From positions 56,428 through 120,427 of the forward strand of contig JAGAQG010000052.1 of NCBI GenBank assembly GCA_017622875.1: a stretch of 64,000 bases of DNA, given 5' to 3'. Under the pieces are notes generated by a model. It had not been told where the DNA came from. It did not search any database and saw only the letters and a list, made by a program, of their open reading frames with translations. Made by a program: the position numbers and the translations under genes. This document shows, piece by piece, positions 35,340 to 44,381 of the stretch (its first letter is position 1; every line of letters starts with the position of its first letter). This DNA is from Lachnospiraceae bacterium (GTDB lineage Bacteria; Bacillota; Clostridia; Lachnospirales; Lachnospiraceae).

Positions 35340-37319
35340 ATGGAAAAAGAGATATATACAGGAAAATTTATTGCAAATGCCAAGGGCTTTGGCTTCGTTG
35401 AAGTGGAAGAACTGGAGACAGATATTTTCATCGGAGAGATGGACGTCAAAGGGGCTATGCATGGTGATACAGTAGAAGTTCGTGTTCGTACCTATCGCGG
35501 CGGTAAACGTCCGGAGGGTGTGATCGTAAAAATTCTGGAACGCGGTATTACGGAAGTAGTGGGTACTTTTCAGAGAAGAAAGAACTTTGGATTTGTAGTC
35601 AGCGATAATCAGAAAATATTACAGGACATTTTCATTCCACTGGAAGCTATGAACGGTGCCCTGGATGGACAGAAAGTAGTAGCAGAGATTACAGCCTACG
35701 CAGAAAAAGGAAAAAAGCCGGAAGGAAAGATTAAGGAAGTTTTGGGCTTCCTGGAAATTCCTGGGACAGATATTCTTTGTATTGCAAAGGAATATAAGCT
35801 TCCCCTGGGATTTACGGAAAAGCAGTTGAATCAGGCGGAGCGTATAGCGAAGCCGGTTTCTGAGGCGGACATGTTTGGCCGCGTGGACCTTCGCGATACT
35901 GTCATGGTGACCATTGACGGGGAAGATGCGAAGGATCTGGACGATGCTGTTTCCATGGAAAAAGTGGGAGATTTGTATCGCTTGGGCGTACACATTGCGG
36001 ATGTGGCCAATTATGTACAGGAGAGTAGTGCGCTGGACAAAGAAGCGCTGAATCGCGGAACAAGTGTTTATCTTGTGGATCGTGTCATTCCGATGCTTCC
36101 AAAGGCACTTTCTAATGGAATCTGTTCTTTAAATGCAGGAGAAGACAGATTGGCACTTAGCTGTATCATGGACGTGGATGATAAAGGCAATGTGGTAAAT
36201 CATACGATTGCAGAGACTGTCATTCATGTCAATGAACGTATGACCTATACCAGCGTTAAGAAGATTCTGGAAGACAAGGATGAAACTGAGTGCGAAAAAT
36301 ATAAAGAATTGGTTCCAATGTTTGAAATGATGGCGCATGTGGCTGGTATTTTACGAGAAAAACGAAGCCGCAGAGGAAGCATTGACTTTGATTTTCCGGA
36401 AACAAAGGTAAAATTAAACGCATTGGGAAAAGCAGTCGATATTTTGCCATATGAACGAAATACAGCTACAAAACTGATTGAAGATTTCATGCTGCTTGCG
36501 AATGAAACAGTAGCGGAACATTTCTTCTGGCAGGAAATGCCTTTTGTTTACAGAACTCATGAGAAGCCGGATCCGGAAAAAATGACTCAGCTTGGTATTT
36601 TTATCCGCAACTTTGGATATTATTTCAAAGCAGGTAATGGAGAGGTTCATCCGAAGGAGCTGCAGAAGCTTCTTGATAAGATTTCGGGAACGAAAGAAGA
36701 AGCATTGCTTAGCAGACTGACACTGCGTTCTATGAAAAGGGCTGCTTATACCACAGAATGTACTGGACATTTTGGTCTGGCTGCACAGTATTATTGTCAT
36801 TTTACTTCACCGATTCGTCGTTATCCGGATTTACAGATTCACCGAATCATTAAAGATTCTCTTCGTGGAAGGTTAAATGACCGAAAGATTGCACATTATG
36901 CAAAGATTCTTCCGGAAGTCGCATTACAGAGCTCTAAGATGGAACGACGTGCAGATGAGGCAGAGCGTGATACTGTAAAGATGAAAAAGGCAGAATACAT
37001 GAAAGAGCATCTTGGAGAAATTTATGAGGGTGTGATTTCAGGGGTAACAAATTATGGGATTTATGTGGAGCTTGACAATACTGTAGAAGGCATGGTACAT
37101 GTAAATTCGATGAGAAATGATTACTACTATTTTGATGAAATCCACTATGAACTGGTGGGACAAGACAGTGGTGTGAAATATAAGCTTGGTGAGCGTGTGC
37201 TCGTTCAGGTGAAAAGAGTTGACATGGCCTCAAAGACCATTGATTTTCGACTCGTTGACAGGGAGGACATAGACGATGGCGAAGGCTCCGAAAGAGAATG
37301 TGAAACTGATTGCCAATAA
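35340..37319 (+). CDS. rnr: Ribonuclease R
   Basis: A 659-residue 3'-5' exoribonuclease of the RNB family that degrades structured RNA and tmRNA-tagged messages. Order: cold-shock domain ([15 protein letters not shown]), second CSD, RNB domain with catalytic [13 protein letters not shown], and C-terminal S1 domain ([17 protein letters not shown]). The frame is open 37 codons further upstream into the secG terminator, but AGGAG lies before the ATG at 35340. The C-terminal basic tail of other RNase R proteins is missing; the end is acidic. Confidence 0.93.
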   Translation: MEKEIYTGKFIANAKGFGFVEVEELETDIFIGEMDVKGAMHGDTVEVRVRTYRGGKRPEGVIVKILERGITEVVGTFQRRKNFGFVVSDNQKILQDIFIPLEAMNGALDGQKVVAEITAYAEKGKKPEGKIKEVLGFLEIPGTDILCIAKEYKLPLGFTEKQLNQAERIAKPVSEADMFGRVDLRDTVMVTIDGEDAKDLDDAVSMEKVGDLYRLGVHIADVANYVQESSALDKEALNRGTSVYLVDRVIPMLPKALSNGICSLNAGEDRLALSCIMDVDDKGNVVNHTIAETVIHVNERMTYTSVKKILEDKDETECEKYKELVPMFEMMAHVAGILREKRSRRGSIDFDFPETKVKLNALGKAVDILPYERNTATKLIEDFMLLANETVAEHFFWQEMPFVYRTHEKPDPEKMTQLGIFIRNFGYYFKAGNGEVHPKELQKLLDKISGTKEEALLSRLTLRSMKRAAYTTECTGHFGLAAQYYCHFTSPIRRYPDLQIHRIIKDSLRGRLNDRKIAHYAKILPEVALQSSKMERRADEAERDTVKMKKAEYMKEHLGEIYEGVISGVTNYGIYVELDNTVEGMVHVNSMRNDYYYFDEIHYELVGQDSGVKYKLGERVLVQVKRVDMASKTIDFRLVDREDIDDGEGSERECETDCQ

Positions 37320-37749
37320 TAAAAAGGCCTATCATGATTATTTTATTGAAGAAAAATATGAGGCAGGAATTTCTCTGGCAGGAACAGAGGTAAAATCCTT
37401 ACGTCAGGGGAAATGCAGTATTAAAGAATCCTTTATCCGCATTGAAAAAGGAGAAGTGTTTATTTACGGTATGCACATTACTCCTTATGAAAAGGGTAAC
37501 ATTTTCAATAAGGACCCGCTGCGTGTGAAAAAACTGCTGCTTCATAAATATGAAATCAATAAAATGGCAGGAAAGATTGCGGAAAAAGGGTATACCCTGG
37601 TTCCACTCCAGGTATACTTTAGAGGAAGCCTTGTAAAGGTGGAGATCGGTCTTGCGAAAGGTAAAAAGCTTTACGATAAACGTCAGGATATCGCAAAGAA
37701 AGACCAGAAGCGTGAGGCAGAGAAGGAATTTAAAATAAGAAATCTTTAA
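37276..37749 (+). CDS. smpB: SsrA-binding protein SmpB
   Basis: A 157-residue partner of tmRNA in ribosome rescue. The core is [21 protein letters not shown]-type start, [23 protein letters not shown] and the C-terminal KKLYDKRQD(I)AKK tail, which enters the mRNA channel. GGGAGG at 37260-37265 marks the start. It overlaps the 3' end of rnr by 44 bases in another frame, so the two are translationally linked, and ssrA follows. Confidence 0.95.
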   Translation: MAKAPKENVKLIANNKKAYHDYFIEEKYEAGISLAGTEVKSLRQGKCSIKESFIRIEKGEVFIYGMHITPYEKGNIFNKDPLRVKKLLLHKYEINKMAGKIAEKGYTLVPLQVYFRGSLVKVEIGLAKGKKLYDKRQDIAKKDQKREAEKEFKIRNL

Positions 37750-37880
37750 GATTTGTCAGGTTGACTTATTTGGAAGATTCTCATATAATAACAAAGCGAG
37801 AAAATGTTAAATACTTTGGCACAGGCGAAAAGCCACATTGTTCGCAGTAGATAATGATTACTGTGAACGCTACCGTACAA

Positions 37881-38219
37881 GGGCTTGTACTGGTTTCGAC
37901 AGGGGTTTTGCAGCTGGTGAAGCTATCCGCATGCAATGCGTTAAATGGCAAACTTAAATATAAACGCTGAAGAAAATTTAGCATACGCTGCTTAATTAAG
38001 CGGCCGTCTGACCTAGTGGACCTACACATTAGGACCCAGGCGTCGATTTTGTAGGAAACGACATATGCAAAGCTTTGCGCATGTGGGCGTAATATGAAGC
38101 TACCAAAGCCGGGAGAGTGTTCGTTCTCGTCCGGTGGAGGGAATGAAAAATAACGGACTATGATAGTAGAAGAACAGGGAATAGGCTTTTGGACACGGGT
38201 TCGATTCCCGTCAGGTCCA
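37881..38219 (+). ncRNA. ssrA: Transfer-messenger RNA (tmRNA)
   Basis: Acts as tRNA-Ala and mRNA to free stalled ribosomes. The 5' GGGCTTG (37881-37887) pairs with CAGGTCC (38212-38218), and the T arm GGTTCGATTCC is intact. The tag begins at GCT 37966 and reads AEENLAYAA, stopping at TAA 37993-37995, so the added tag is (A)EENLAYAA with the usual degradation end. After the discriminator A (38219) the DNA reads CTA, not CCA, so the 3' CCA is not encoded and must be added. The internal pseudoknot region spans about 38000-38150. It follows smpB directly. Confidence 0.95.
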
Positions 38220-38223
38220 CTAA

Positions 38224-38259
38224 AAAGTGCTGGAAATATGGGTTTCCAGCACTTTTTTT
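38224..38259 (+). terminator. tmRNA terminator
   Basis: AAAGTGCTGGAAA (38224-38236) pairs perfectly with TTTCCAGCACTTT (38243-38255), followed by further T. Confidence 0.9.
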
Positions 38260-38343
38260 GAGAGTAAATATGGTTGAAATCAGGTAATCTTATGATATGA
38301 TATTGAAAGATTATAAAAAGCATAGAAATATAGAGGAACAGAC

Positions 38344-40086
38344 ATGATTCAGGTAGAAAATTTATCATACAGTTTTCCAACGAAGGAATTATATAAAAAA
38401 GTATCTTTTACTTTAGAAGATGGACAGCATTGTGCATTCATTGGAAGTAATGGAACTGGAAAGACCACATTGGTGGACATGATCATTGATCCGGAAAAAT
38501 ATCTTTACGATGGAAAGATCATCAAAAGTGAAGAGTGCAGAATCGGCTATGTCAACCAGTTCTCAAAATCTGAAAAGGATCAGGAAAAGACGGTTTTTGA
38601 ATATTTAAGTGAGAAATTTGTCGAAAATCAGGAGGAGACTGCAAAAGTCTGCGAAGAAATGGCAACTGCGGAGGATTTAGAACCGGTCTTTGCAAGATAT
38701 CAGGAACTGATGGATTTGTTTCAGGCAATGGATGGAGACAATTATGAAAGCAATATCAAAAAGCAGTTATATCTGGCCGGCATGACTCACCATGAACAGA
38801 CAGAAATTTCTGCACTAAGCGGTGGAGAATATAAGCTTCTTCAGGTCATGAAGGAAATGCTTCAGCAGCCGAACCTGCTCATTATGGACGAACCGGATGT
38901 ATTCCTTGATTTTGAGAATTTGAATGGTCTTACTGAGCTGATTAATTCCTATAAAGGTACTTTACTGGTCATTACCCATAACAGATATCTGCTGAATCAT
39001 TGTTTTAATAAAATTCTTCATTTGGAAGATACCGATATTCAAGAGTTTGACGGAAACTATATTGATTATAATTATGCATTGCTGCAGAAAAAGATAGAAC
39101 TGCAGGAGATTGCAGCAGAAGAACAGGAAGAGATCGCACGTGCAGAGAAAATGGTGGAGCGTCTTCGCACGGATGCTACCAGAGCAAGCATTGCATCTTT
39201 AGGACGGGCAGTTCATGCAAAACAGACCTATCTGGACAGATTGAAAGCGAGAGCGATCAAGGAACCGTTTGTAGATATCCGACTGCCAAAGATTACACTT
39301 CCAGCGGTAGAAGCAGACCAGGAAAAGGTTGTTTTAAGTGTGACAGATTATGAGGTCGCATTTGATGAAGTGATTTTTGAAAATGTAAGCTTTGAACTGA
39401 AAGCAGGGGAGAAGGTCGCTATCGTAGGGGCAAACGGAACAGGAAAGACCACATTGCTTCGCGATATTTTCAAAAATGCGCATCCTGCAATTAAAATCAT
39501 TGAAGACGTAGAGGTTGGATTTTTATCTCAGCTCCATGGAGAAATGTTGGATGAATCCAAAACAGTTTATGAAGAATTTGAGTCCCTTGGATTTGAGAAA
39601 AAGGCAGATATTTATCATTATCTGAAAGAATACTGCTTTGAAGAGGATACACTGACACAGAAAATCGGTCAGTTATCCGGTGGAGAACAGAACCTGCTGC
39701 AGCTTGCTAAAATTTCCGTAAGCCATGCAAATCTGCTTTTGTTAGATGAACCGACCAGTCATTTGGATACCTATTCACAGATCGCATTGGAAAAAGCGGT
39801 TTCCGAATATCAAGGTACGGTACTGATGGTTTCTCATGATTTTTACAATATTGTAAATTGTGCGGATTATGTGCTGTTCGTGGATGAAAAATCTATGAGA
39901 CCGATGCGAATCCGTTCCTTCAGAAAGAAAATCTATGAAAATCATTTCAGTAAGGATTATCTGGAACTGGAACAGAAGAAAAAAGAGTTAGAAACAAGAA
40001 TTTCTGCCAGCCTGAAAGCAAAAGACTTTAAGAATGCGAAAAAGCTGTGTGAACAGCTGGAAGAAATCATAGGAAAAATGAGTTAA
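38344..40086 (+). CDS. ABC-F family ATPase
   Basis: A 580-residue soluble twin-ATPase protein. Walker A motifs are GSNGTGKTT (34-42) and GANGTGKTT; signatures are LSGGEYKLLQ and LSGGEQNLLQ; LLLDEPTSHLD is the second Walker B, while the first reads LIMDEPDVFLD. A charged linker of about 80 residues lies between them and a coiled C-terminus follows. ABC-F proteins act on the ribosome, as translation factors or antibiotic-protection proteins; which one cannot be told. It is followed after four bases by a MATE transporter. Confidence 0.9.
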   Translation: MIQVENLSYSFPTKELYKKVSFTLEDGQHCAFIGSNGTGKTTLVDMIIDPEKYLYDGKIIKSEECRIGYVNQFSKSEKDQEKTVFEYLSEKFVENQEETAKVCEEMATAEDLEPVFARYQELMDLFQAMDGDNYESNIKKQLYLAGMTHHEQTEISALSGGEYKLLQVMKEMLQQPNLLIMDEPDVFLDFENLNGLTELINSYKGTLLVITHNRYLLNHCFNKILHLEDTDIQEFDGNYIDYNYALLQKKIELQEIAAEEQEEIARAEKMVERLRTDATRASIASLGRAVHAKQTYLDRLKARAIKEPFVDIRLPKITLPAVEADQEKVVLSVTDYEVAFDEVIFENVSFELKAGEKVAIVGANGTGKTTLLRDIFKNAHPAIKIIEDVEVGFLSQLHGEMLDESKTVYEEFESLGFEKKADIYHYLKEYCFEEDTLTQKIGQLSGGEQNLLQLAKISVSHANLLLLDEPTSHLDTYSQIALEKAVSEYQGTVLMVSHDFYNIVNCADYVLFVDEKSMRPMRIRSFRKKIYENHFSKDYLELEQKKKELETRISASLKAKDFKNAKKLCEQLEEIIGKMS

Positions 40087-40090
40087 GAGT

Positions 40091-41491
40091 ATGATGTTAA
40101 AGAACTTTAAGAAAAAATTTATCGGCGATAAGGCATTTTACGCCATGGTATTAGGGATTACAGTACCAATTATTATTCAAAATGGAATTACCAACTTTGT
40201 GAATTTGCTGGATAATATCATGGTAGGACAGCTGGGAACAGAGCAGATGTCCGGGGTATCCATTGTTAATCAGCTGATCTTTGTCTATAATCTTTGTATT
40301 TTCGGCGGATTGTCAGGGGCAGGTATTTTTACTTCCCAATACTATGGACAAAAGGATGACGAGGGAATCCGTCATACGTTTCGCTATAAATTATGGATGG
40401 CTGTGATTTTAACAGCCGGTGCAATCGCGCTGTTTATGCTCATTGGCGATTCCCTGATTAATTTGTACTTAAGCGGAAGCAGTGATGGCGGTGATCTGGC
40501 GGCAACGTTAAGCTATGGACGAACCTATTTAAACATTATGTTGTTTGGACTTCCTGCGTTTATGATGCTGCAGGTTTATGCCAGCACCCTGCGTGAATGC
40601 GGAGAAACTGTAGTTCCGATGAAAGCCGGCATGGCGGCGGTCCTTGTAAATCTGGTGTTTAATTATTTTCTGATTTATGGAAAATTTGGATTTCCAAAGC
40701 TTGGCGTTGCAGGTGCGGCAATTGCGACTGTCATGTCCCGTTATGTTGAGGCCTTTATCGTAATATGGTGGACCCATAAGCATACTGAGAAGAATTCATA
40801 CATTATTGGAATGTACCGGACATTGAAGGTTCCATTAAGCGTAACAAAGAAAATCTTTATCAAGGGAACGCCATTGCTGTTAAATGAGGCACTCTGGTCC
40901 AGTGGTATGGCAATGCTGTCTCAGTGCTATTCAGTGCGTGGTCTGAACGTTGTAGCAGGATTAAATATTGCAAATACGGTAAACAACCTATTTAGTGTTG
41001 TATTTCTGGCACTTGGAAATGCTGTTGCGATTATTGTCGGACAGCTTTTAGGCGCTGGAAAAATGAAAGAAGCGAGGGATACGGATAATAAGCTGCTTGT
41101 ATTTGCTGTCGCAGCAAGTACAGGAATTGCCTTCATCATGCTGGTGCTTTCACCATATTTTCCATTGCTGTACAATACTTCAGATGCAGTAAGAACTCAG
41201 GCTACGAAAATATTGATTGCTCAGGCAATCTTTATGCCGCAGGCAGCATTTCTGAATGCAACTTATTTTACACTTCGTGCAGGAGGGAAGACAGTCATTA
41301 CGTTTTTCTTTGACTGTGCATTTGTATGGCTCGTCAGCATTCCGGTGGTATTTTTGTTGAGCCGCTTTACCGGTATGCCGGCACATTTTATCTATGCATG
41401 CGGACAGATTGCTGAATGGGGAAAATGTGTCCTTGGATTTATCCTTGTGAAAAAGGGTGTCTGGATTCAGAATATTGTAAAAGATTCATAA
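40091..41491 (+). CDS. MATE-family efflux transporter
   Basis: A 466-residue cation-coupled multidrug or metabolite exporter with about 12 membrane helices. Typical MATE motifs are VPIIIQNGITNFVNLLDNIMVGQLGTEQMSG near the N-terminus and a repeat with FVVFLALGNAVAIIVGQLLGAGKM-like order in the second half. Start at 40091 or the next codon. Co-transcribed with the ABC-F gene, suggesting a shared stress or drug response. Confidence 0.9.
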   Translation: MMLKNFKKKFIGDKAFYAMVLGITVPIIIQNGITNFVNLLDNIMVGQLGTEQMSGVSIVNQLIFVYNLCIFGGLSGAGIFTSQYYGQKDDEGIRHTFRYKLWMAVILTAGAIALFMLIGDSLINLYLSGSSDGGDLAATLSYGRTYLNIMLFGLPAFMMLQVYASTLRECGETVVPMKAGMAAVLVNLVFNYFLIYGKFGFPKLGVAGAAIATVMSRYVEAFIVIWWTHKHTEKNSYIIGMYRTLKVPLSVTKKIFIKGTPLLLNEALWSSGMAMLSQCYSVRGLNVVAGLNIANTVNNLFSVVFLALGNAVAIIVGQLLGAGKMKEARDTDNKLLVFAVAASTGIAFIMLVLSPYFPLLYNTSDAVRTQATKILIAQAIFMPQAAFLNATYFTLRAGGKTVITFFFDCAFVWLVSIPVVFLLSRFTGMPAHFIYACGQIAEWGKCVLGFILVKKGVWIQNIVKDS

Positions 41492-41502
41492 GAGATGGAA
41501 GG

Positions 41503-41536
41503 AACAGGTACGCTGCAGAAAACGTACCTGTTTTTG
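41503..41536. terminator. Terminator after the MATE gene
   Basis: AACAGGTACG (41503-41512) pairs with CGTACCTGTT (41523-41532), followed by TTTG. It lies just before the converging TetR-type gene. Confidence 0.83.
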
Positions 41537-41545
41537 TTCATCAAA

Positions 41546-42130
41546 TTATTCATTAAAATTTATTTCTGCGTACTGCATGCTGGTCAGGGCGGTTCTGATA
41601 ATGGAAGTGAGATATTTTACCGCTTTTTCTCTGTCATAAGAATCTTTTCGTGACACCAGATCCAGCAGCATGGCAGATAAGGCCTCTGTATAAAATTTAG
41701 CGACATATTTTTTGAAATCAGGCGGAATGCTTTTGTTTAGATTACTTTCCGCCTGATTGATGACAGAGGTGACAACATTGGTGAAATTTGTACTGAAAAA
41801 ATCTTTCATCTGCTCGCGACATACGGAATCGTAGGCGCAGCTTTTCAAATAATCATTCTTTTCAACATAGTCCATGACAAAGACAATGGCATCCTCATAA
41901 TCTACCAGCAGGTTAAACTGTTTTACAACTTCAAGCGCTTCTTCCTCAAACATCCATTTTAATAATGCATAAATATCTTCAAAATGATAGTAGAAAGTCT
42001 TTCTGTTCAGACCACAGTCGCGGATGATTTCACTGACCGATATTTTAGAAAAAGGCTTTATCTGCATTGCCTTTTTTAATGAATCTGCAAGGGTTCGTTT
42101 GGTGTTATAAGATGTGATCTCGTGTTTCAT
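41546..42130 (-). CDS. TetR-family transcriptional regulator
   Basis: A 194-residue regulator. The N-terminal helix-turn-helix covers about residues 12-52 (SKISVSEIIRDCGLNRKTFYYHFEDIY); the C-terminal ligand domain resembles the DhaS-like group. GGGGG precedes the start. It is divergent from an MMPL transporter operon, with two ACAC-AA-GTGT sites between, so it probably represses that operon and responds to a transported compound. Confidence 0.9.
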   Translation of the reverse strand: MKHEITSYNTKRTLADSLKKAMQIKPFSKISVSEIIRDCGLNRKTFYYHFEDIYALLKWMFEEEALEVVKQFNLLVDYEDAIVFVMDYVEKNDYLKSCAYDSVCREQMKDFFSTNFTNVVTSVINQAESNLNKSIPPDFKKYVAKFYTEALSAMLLDLVSRKDSYDREKAVKYLTSIIRTALTSMQYAEINFNE

Positions 42131-42157
42131 AAAATACCCCCAGGTTAATTTGAATTT

Positions 42158-42186
42158 ATTATACAGTTGTCCATGAAATGCTTCAA
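42158..42186 (-). promoter_or_regulatory. Promoter of the TetR-type gene
   Basis: On the minus strand, TTGAAG (42181-42186) and TATAAT (42158-42163) are spaced by 17 bases. Confidence 0.6.
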
Positions 42187-42214
42187 GGTCAACTTCTTAT
42201 ATTTGCCCATCAAT

Positions 42215-42248
42215 TTTACACAAGTGTCCTAAATTTACACAAGTGTCC
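42215..42248. promoter_or_regulatory. Twin operators for the TetR-type regulator
   Basis: TTTACACAAGTGTCC occurs twice, at 42215-42229 and 42234-42248, 19 bases apart. Each holds the inverted repeat ACAC-AA-GTGT. They lie between the tetR-type promoter and the TATAAT (42283-42288) of the MMPL gene, so one set can control both. Confidence 0.72.
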
Positions 42249-42319
42249 GCTTTTTATCCGTTTTATTTATTTTTTGCATAGATATAATGAGTTCGAAAAT
42301 ATAGGAAAGGAAGATGTTT

Positions 42320-44377
42320 ATGCAAAAATTTTATACCGGCATTGTAAAGTTACGAAAGCCGATCATTGCATTTTATTTAGCGGTTACTGTTATCTGTCTT
42401 CTTATGACAAATATGGTTGGTGTTAATTATGATATCAATGATTACTTACCGGCGGAAACTCCTTCTACAGTGTCGATAGACAAAATGCAGGAAGAATTTG
42501 AGGGAGGAATACCAAATGCAAGGGTAATGGTAAAAAATGTTACCATACCGGAAGCGTTGGAAGTAAAAGAACAGATAGAAAAAGTGAATGGTGTTACGGA
42601 TGTTACATGGCTGGATGATTCTGTAGATATTCATGTTCCGCTTTCTACATTAGATCAAGGAGTGGTGGAGACTTATTACAAAGATGATACAGCATTGTTC
42701 AGTGTTACGATAGAAGAATCGCATCGAATTTCCGCAGTGGATGAGATTCGTGCGATTATTGGAGAGGAAAATGCGATGGGTGGCTCTGCGGTATCTACTG
42801 CAATTGCGACCGTCAATACCGTAAAAGAAATTCAAGTCATTGTGGTAATTGCAGTGATCTTTGTACTTCTTGTATTGATTTTAACGACCAATTCGTGGAT
42901 GGAACCGATTTTAATACTTGGAGGTTTGGGAGTTGCGATAGCGATCAATAGCGGCACAAACCTGATTTTTGGAGAAATTTCCTTTGTTTCCAATGCGGCT
43001 GGAAGTATTTTGCAGTTGGCTGTTTCTTTGGACTACTCTGTATTTTTGATTCATCGTTTTGAAGAATGCAAAAATCAAAATCCAAATACAGATGAAGCGA
43101 TGGTAGAGGCGCTCTGTAAATCAACGTCATCGATTCTTTCCAGTGGACTGACTACTGTTATTGGATTTGTAGCATTGGTATTGATGCAGTTTTTACTTGG
43201 AAGAGATCTTGGGATGGTTCTGGCAAAAGGGGTTGCATTCAGCTTGATCATTGTATTTACCTTTATGCCGGCACTTATTTTGTCCGTCTGCAAGTGGATG
43301 GATAAAACAAAACATCGATCTTTTATGCCATCATTTAAGAAACTGGGCAGATTGATCAGAAAAATCTCAGTTCCAATGGCCTGTCTGTTTGCGCTGGTCA
43401 TTGTTCCGGCTTATCTTGGATCTAATGCAAATTCCTATCATTATGGGTCTTCCGGAATCTATGGGGAGGATACCCAGTTCGGAAAGGATAAAAAGGCAAT
43501 TGAGGAGGTATTTGGCAAAGGCGATACCTATGTGCTTCTTGTACCGAGAGGCGATCTGGCTACGGAAACAGCACTTTCCGAAGAACTGCATTTGCTTCCG
43601 GAAGTAAAAAATATCATTTCTTATGTGGATCTGGCGGGTGCGGAAGTGCCAATAGAATATCTGGATGAAAACACACTGGCACAGTTGATGAGTGATGAAT
43701 ACAGTCGAATGGTGATTTCAGTCGATGTGGATTATGAGGGCGAAGAAACTTTTGCACTGGTAGAAAACATTCGAAAGATTGCAGATCAGTATTATCCGGG
43801 AGCAACTTATCTGGCAGGAGAAGGAATCAGTACCTATGATCTGAAAGAAACTGTAACTGCAGACATGATAAAGGTAAATTTAGTGGCGATTGCGGCAGTA
43901 TTTGTGGTGCTTTTACTTACCCTGAAATCAATTTCTCTGCCGATTATTTTGGTATTAAGTATTGAAACTGCAATCTGGCTGAATCTGACCGTACCGTATT
44001 TTCTGGATTCGGCGATTTACTATATTGCATACCTGATCATCAGTTCCATTCAGCTGGGCGCAACCGTAGATTACGCAATTTTGCTGACAGACCGTTATAA
44101 AGAAAACAGAGCAGTATTAAATAAAAATGAAGCAGTCGTACAGACAATCGATGATGTTATGGTATCTATCCTGACTTCGGGAAGTGTTCTGACTGTTGTA
44201 GGATTTTTGCTGGGAATCTTTTCGTCGAACCAGCTTCTGGGACAGCTCGGAATCTTCATTGGACGAGGGGCGTTGCTGTCAATGATCATTGTAATCTTCG
44301 TGTTACCGGGACTGCTACATATTTTTGATAAAACAGTAGTTGGGAAAAAGATACAGGAATCACAACAGGAGGTATAA
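42320..44377 (+). CDS. MMPL/RND-family transporter
   Basis: A 685-residue membrane transporter with two halves, each a first helix, an extracellular domain (about 40-160 and 370-510) and a block of five helices with GLGVAIAINSGTNLIFGE, LAVSLDYSVFLIHRFEE and in the second half LGATVDYAILLTDRYKE. The Asp-Tyr pairs are the proton-relay positions of MMPL proteins. The substrate is probably a lipid or hydrophobic compound. ATG 42320 is preferred to 42314 because of spacing from AGGA. The next gene begins 4 bases after. Confidence 0.88.
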   Translation: MQKFYTGIVKLRKPIIAFYLAVTVICLLMTNMVGVNYDINDYLPAETPSTVSIDKMQEEFEGGIPNARVMVKNVTIPEALEVKEQIEKVNGVTDVTWLDDSVDIHVPLSTLDQGVVETYYKDDTALFSVTIEESHRISAVDEIRAIIGEENAMGGSAVSTAIATVNTVKEIQVIVVIAVIFVLLVLILTTNSWMEPILILGGLGVAIAINSGTNLIFGEISFVSNAAGSILQLAVSLDYSVFLIHRFEECKNQNPNTDEAMVEALCKSTSSILSSGLTTVIGFVALVLMQFLLGRDLGMVLAKGVAFSLIIVFTFMPALILSVCKWMDKTKHRSFMPSFKKLGRLIRKISVPMACLFALVIVPAYLGSNANSYHYGSSGIYGEDTQFGKDKKAIEEVFGKGDTYVLLVPRGDLATETALSEELHLLPEVKNIISYVDLAGAEVPIEYLDENTLAQLMSDEYSRMVISVDVDYEGEETFALVENIRKIADQYYPGATYLAGEGISTYDLKETVTADMIKVNLVAIAAVFVVLLLTLKSISLPIILVLSIETAIWLNLTVPYFLDSAIYYIAYLIISSIQLGATVDYAILLTDRYKENRAVLNKNEAVVQTIDDVMVSILTSGSVLTVVGFLLGIFSSNQLLGQLGIFIGRGALLSMIIVIFVLPGLLHIFDKTVVGKKIQESQQEV

Positions 44378-44381
44378 TAGT

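Noticed and set aside
37781-38380. 199-residue open frame on the minus strand
   Set aside because: It lies antisense over the whole tmRNA gene; its GPDGNRTRVQ segment is the well-known false protein from reversed tmRNA/tRNA sequence.
38344-41491. Antibiotic-resistance cassette (ABC-F plus MATE)
   Set aside because: Neither protein can be assigned to a specific resistance class from sequence alone, and no transfer signs surround them.
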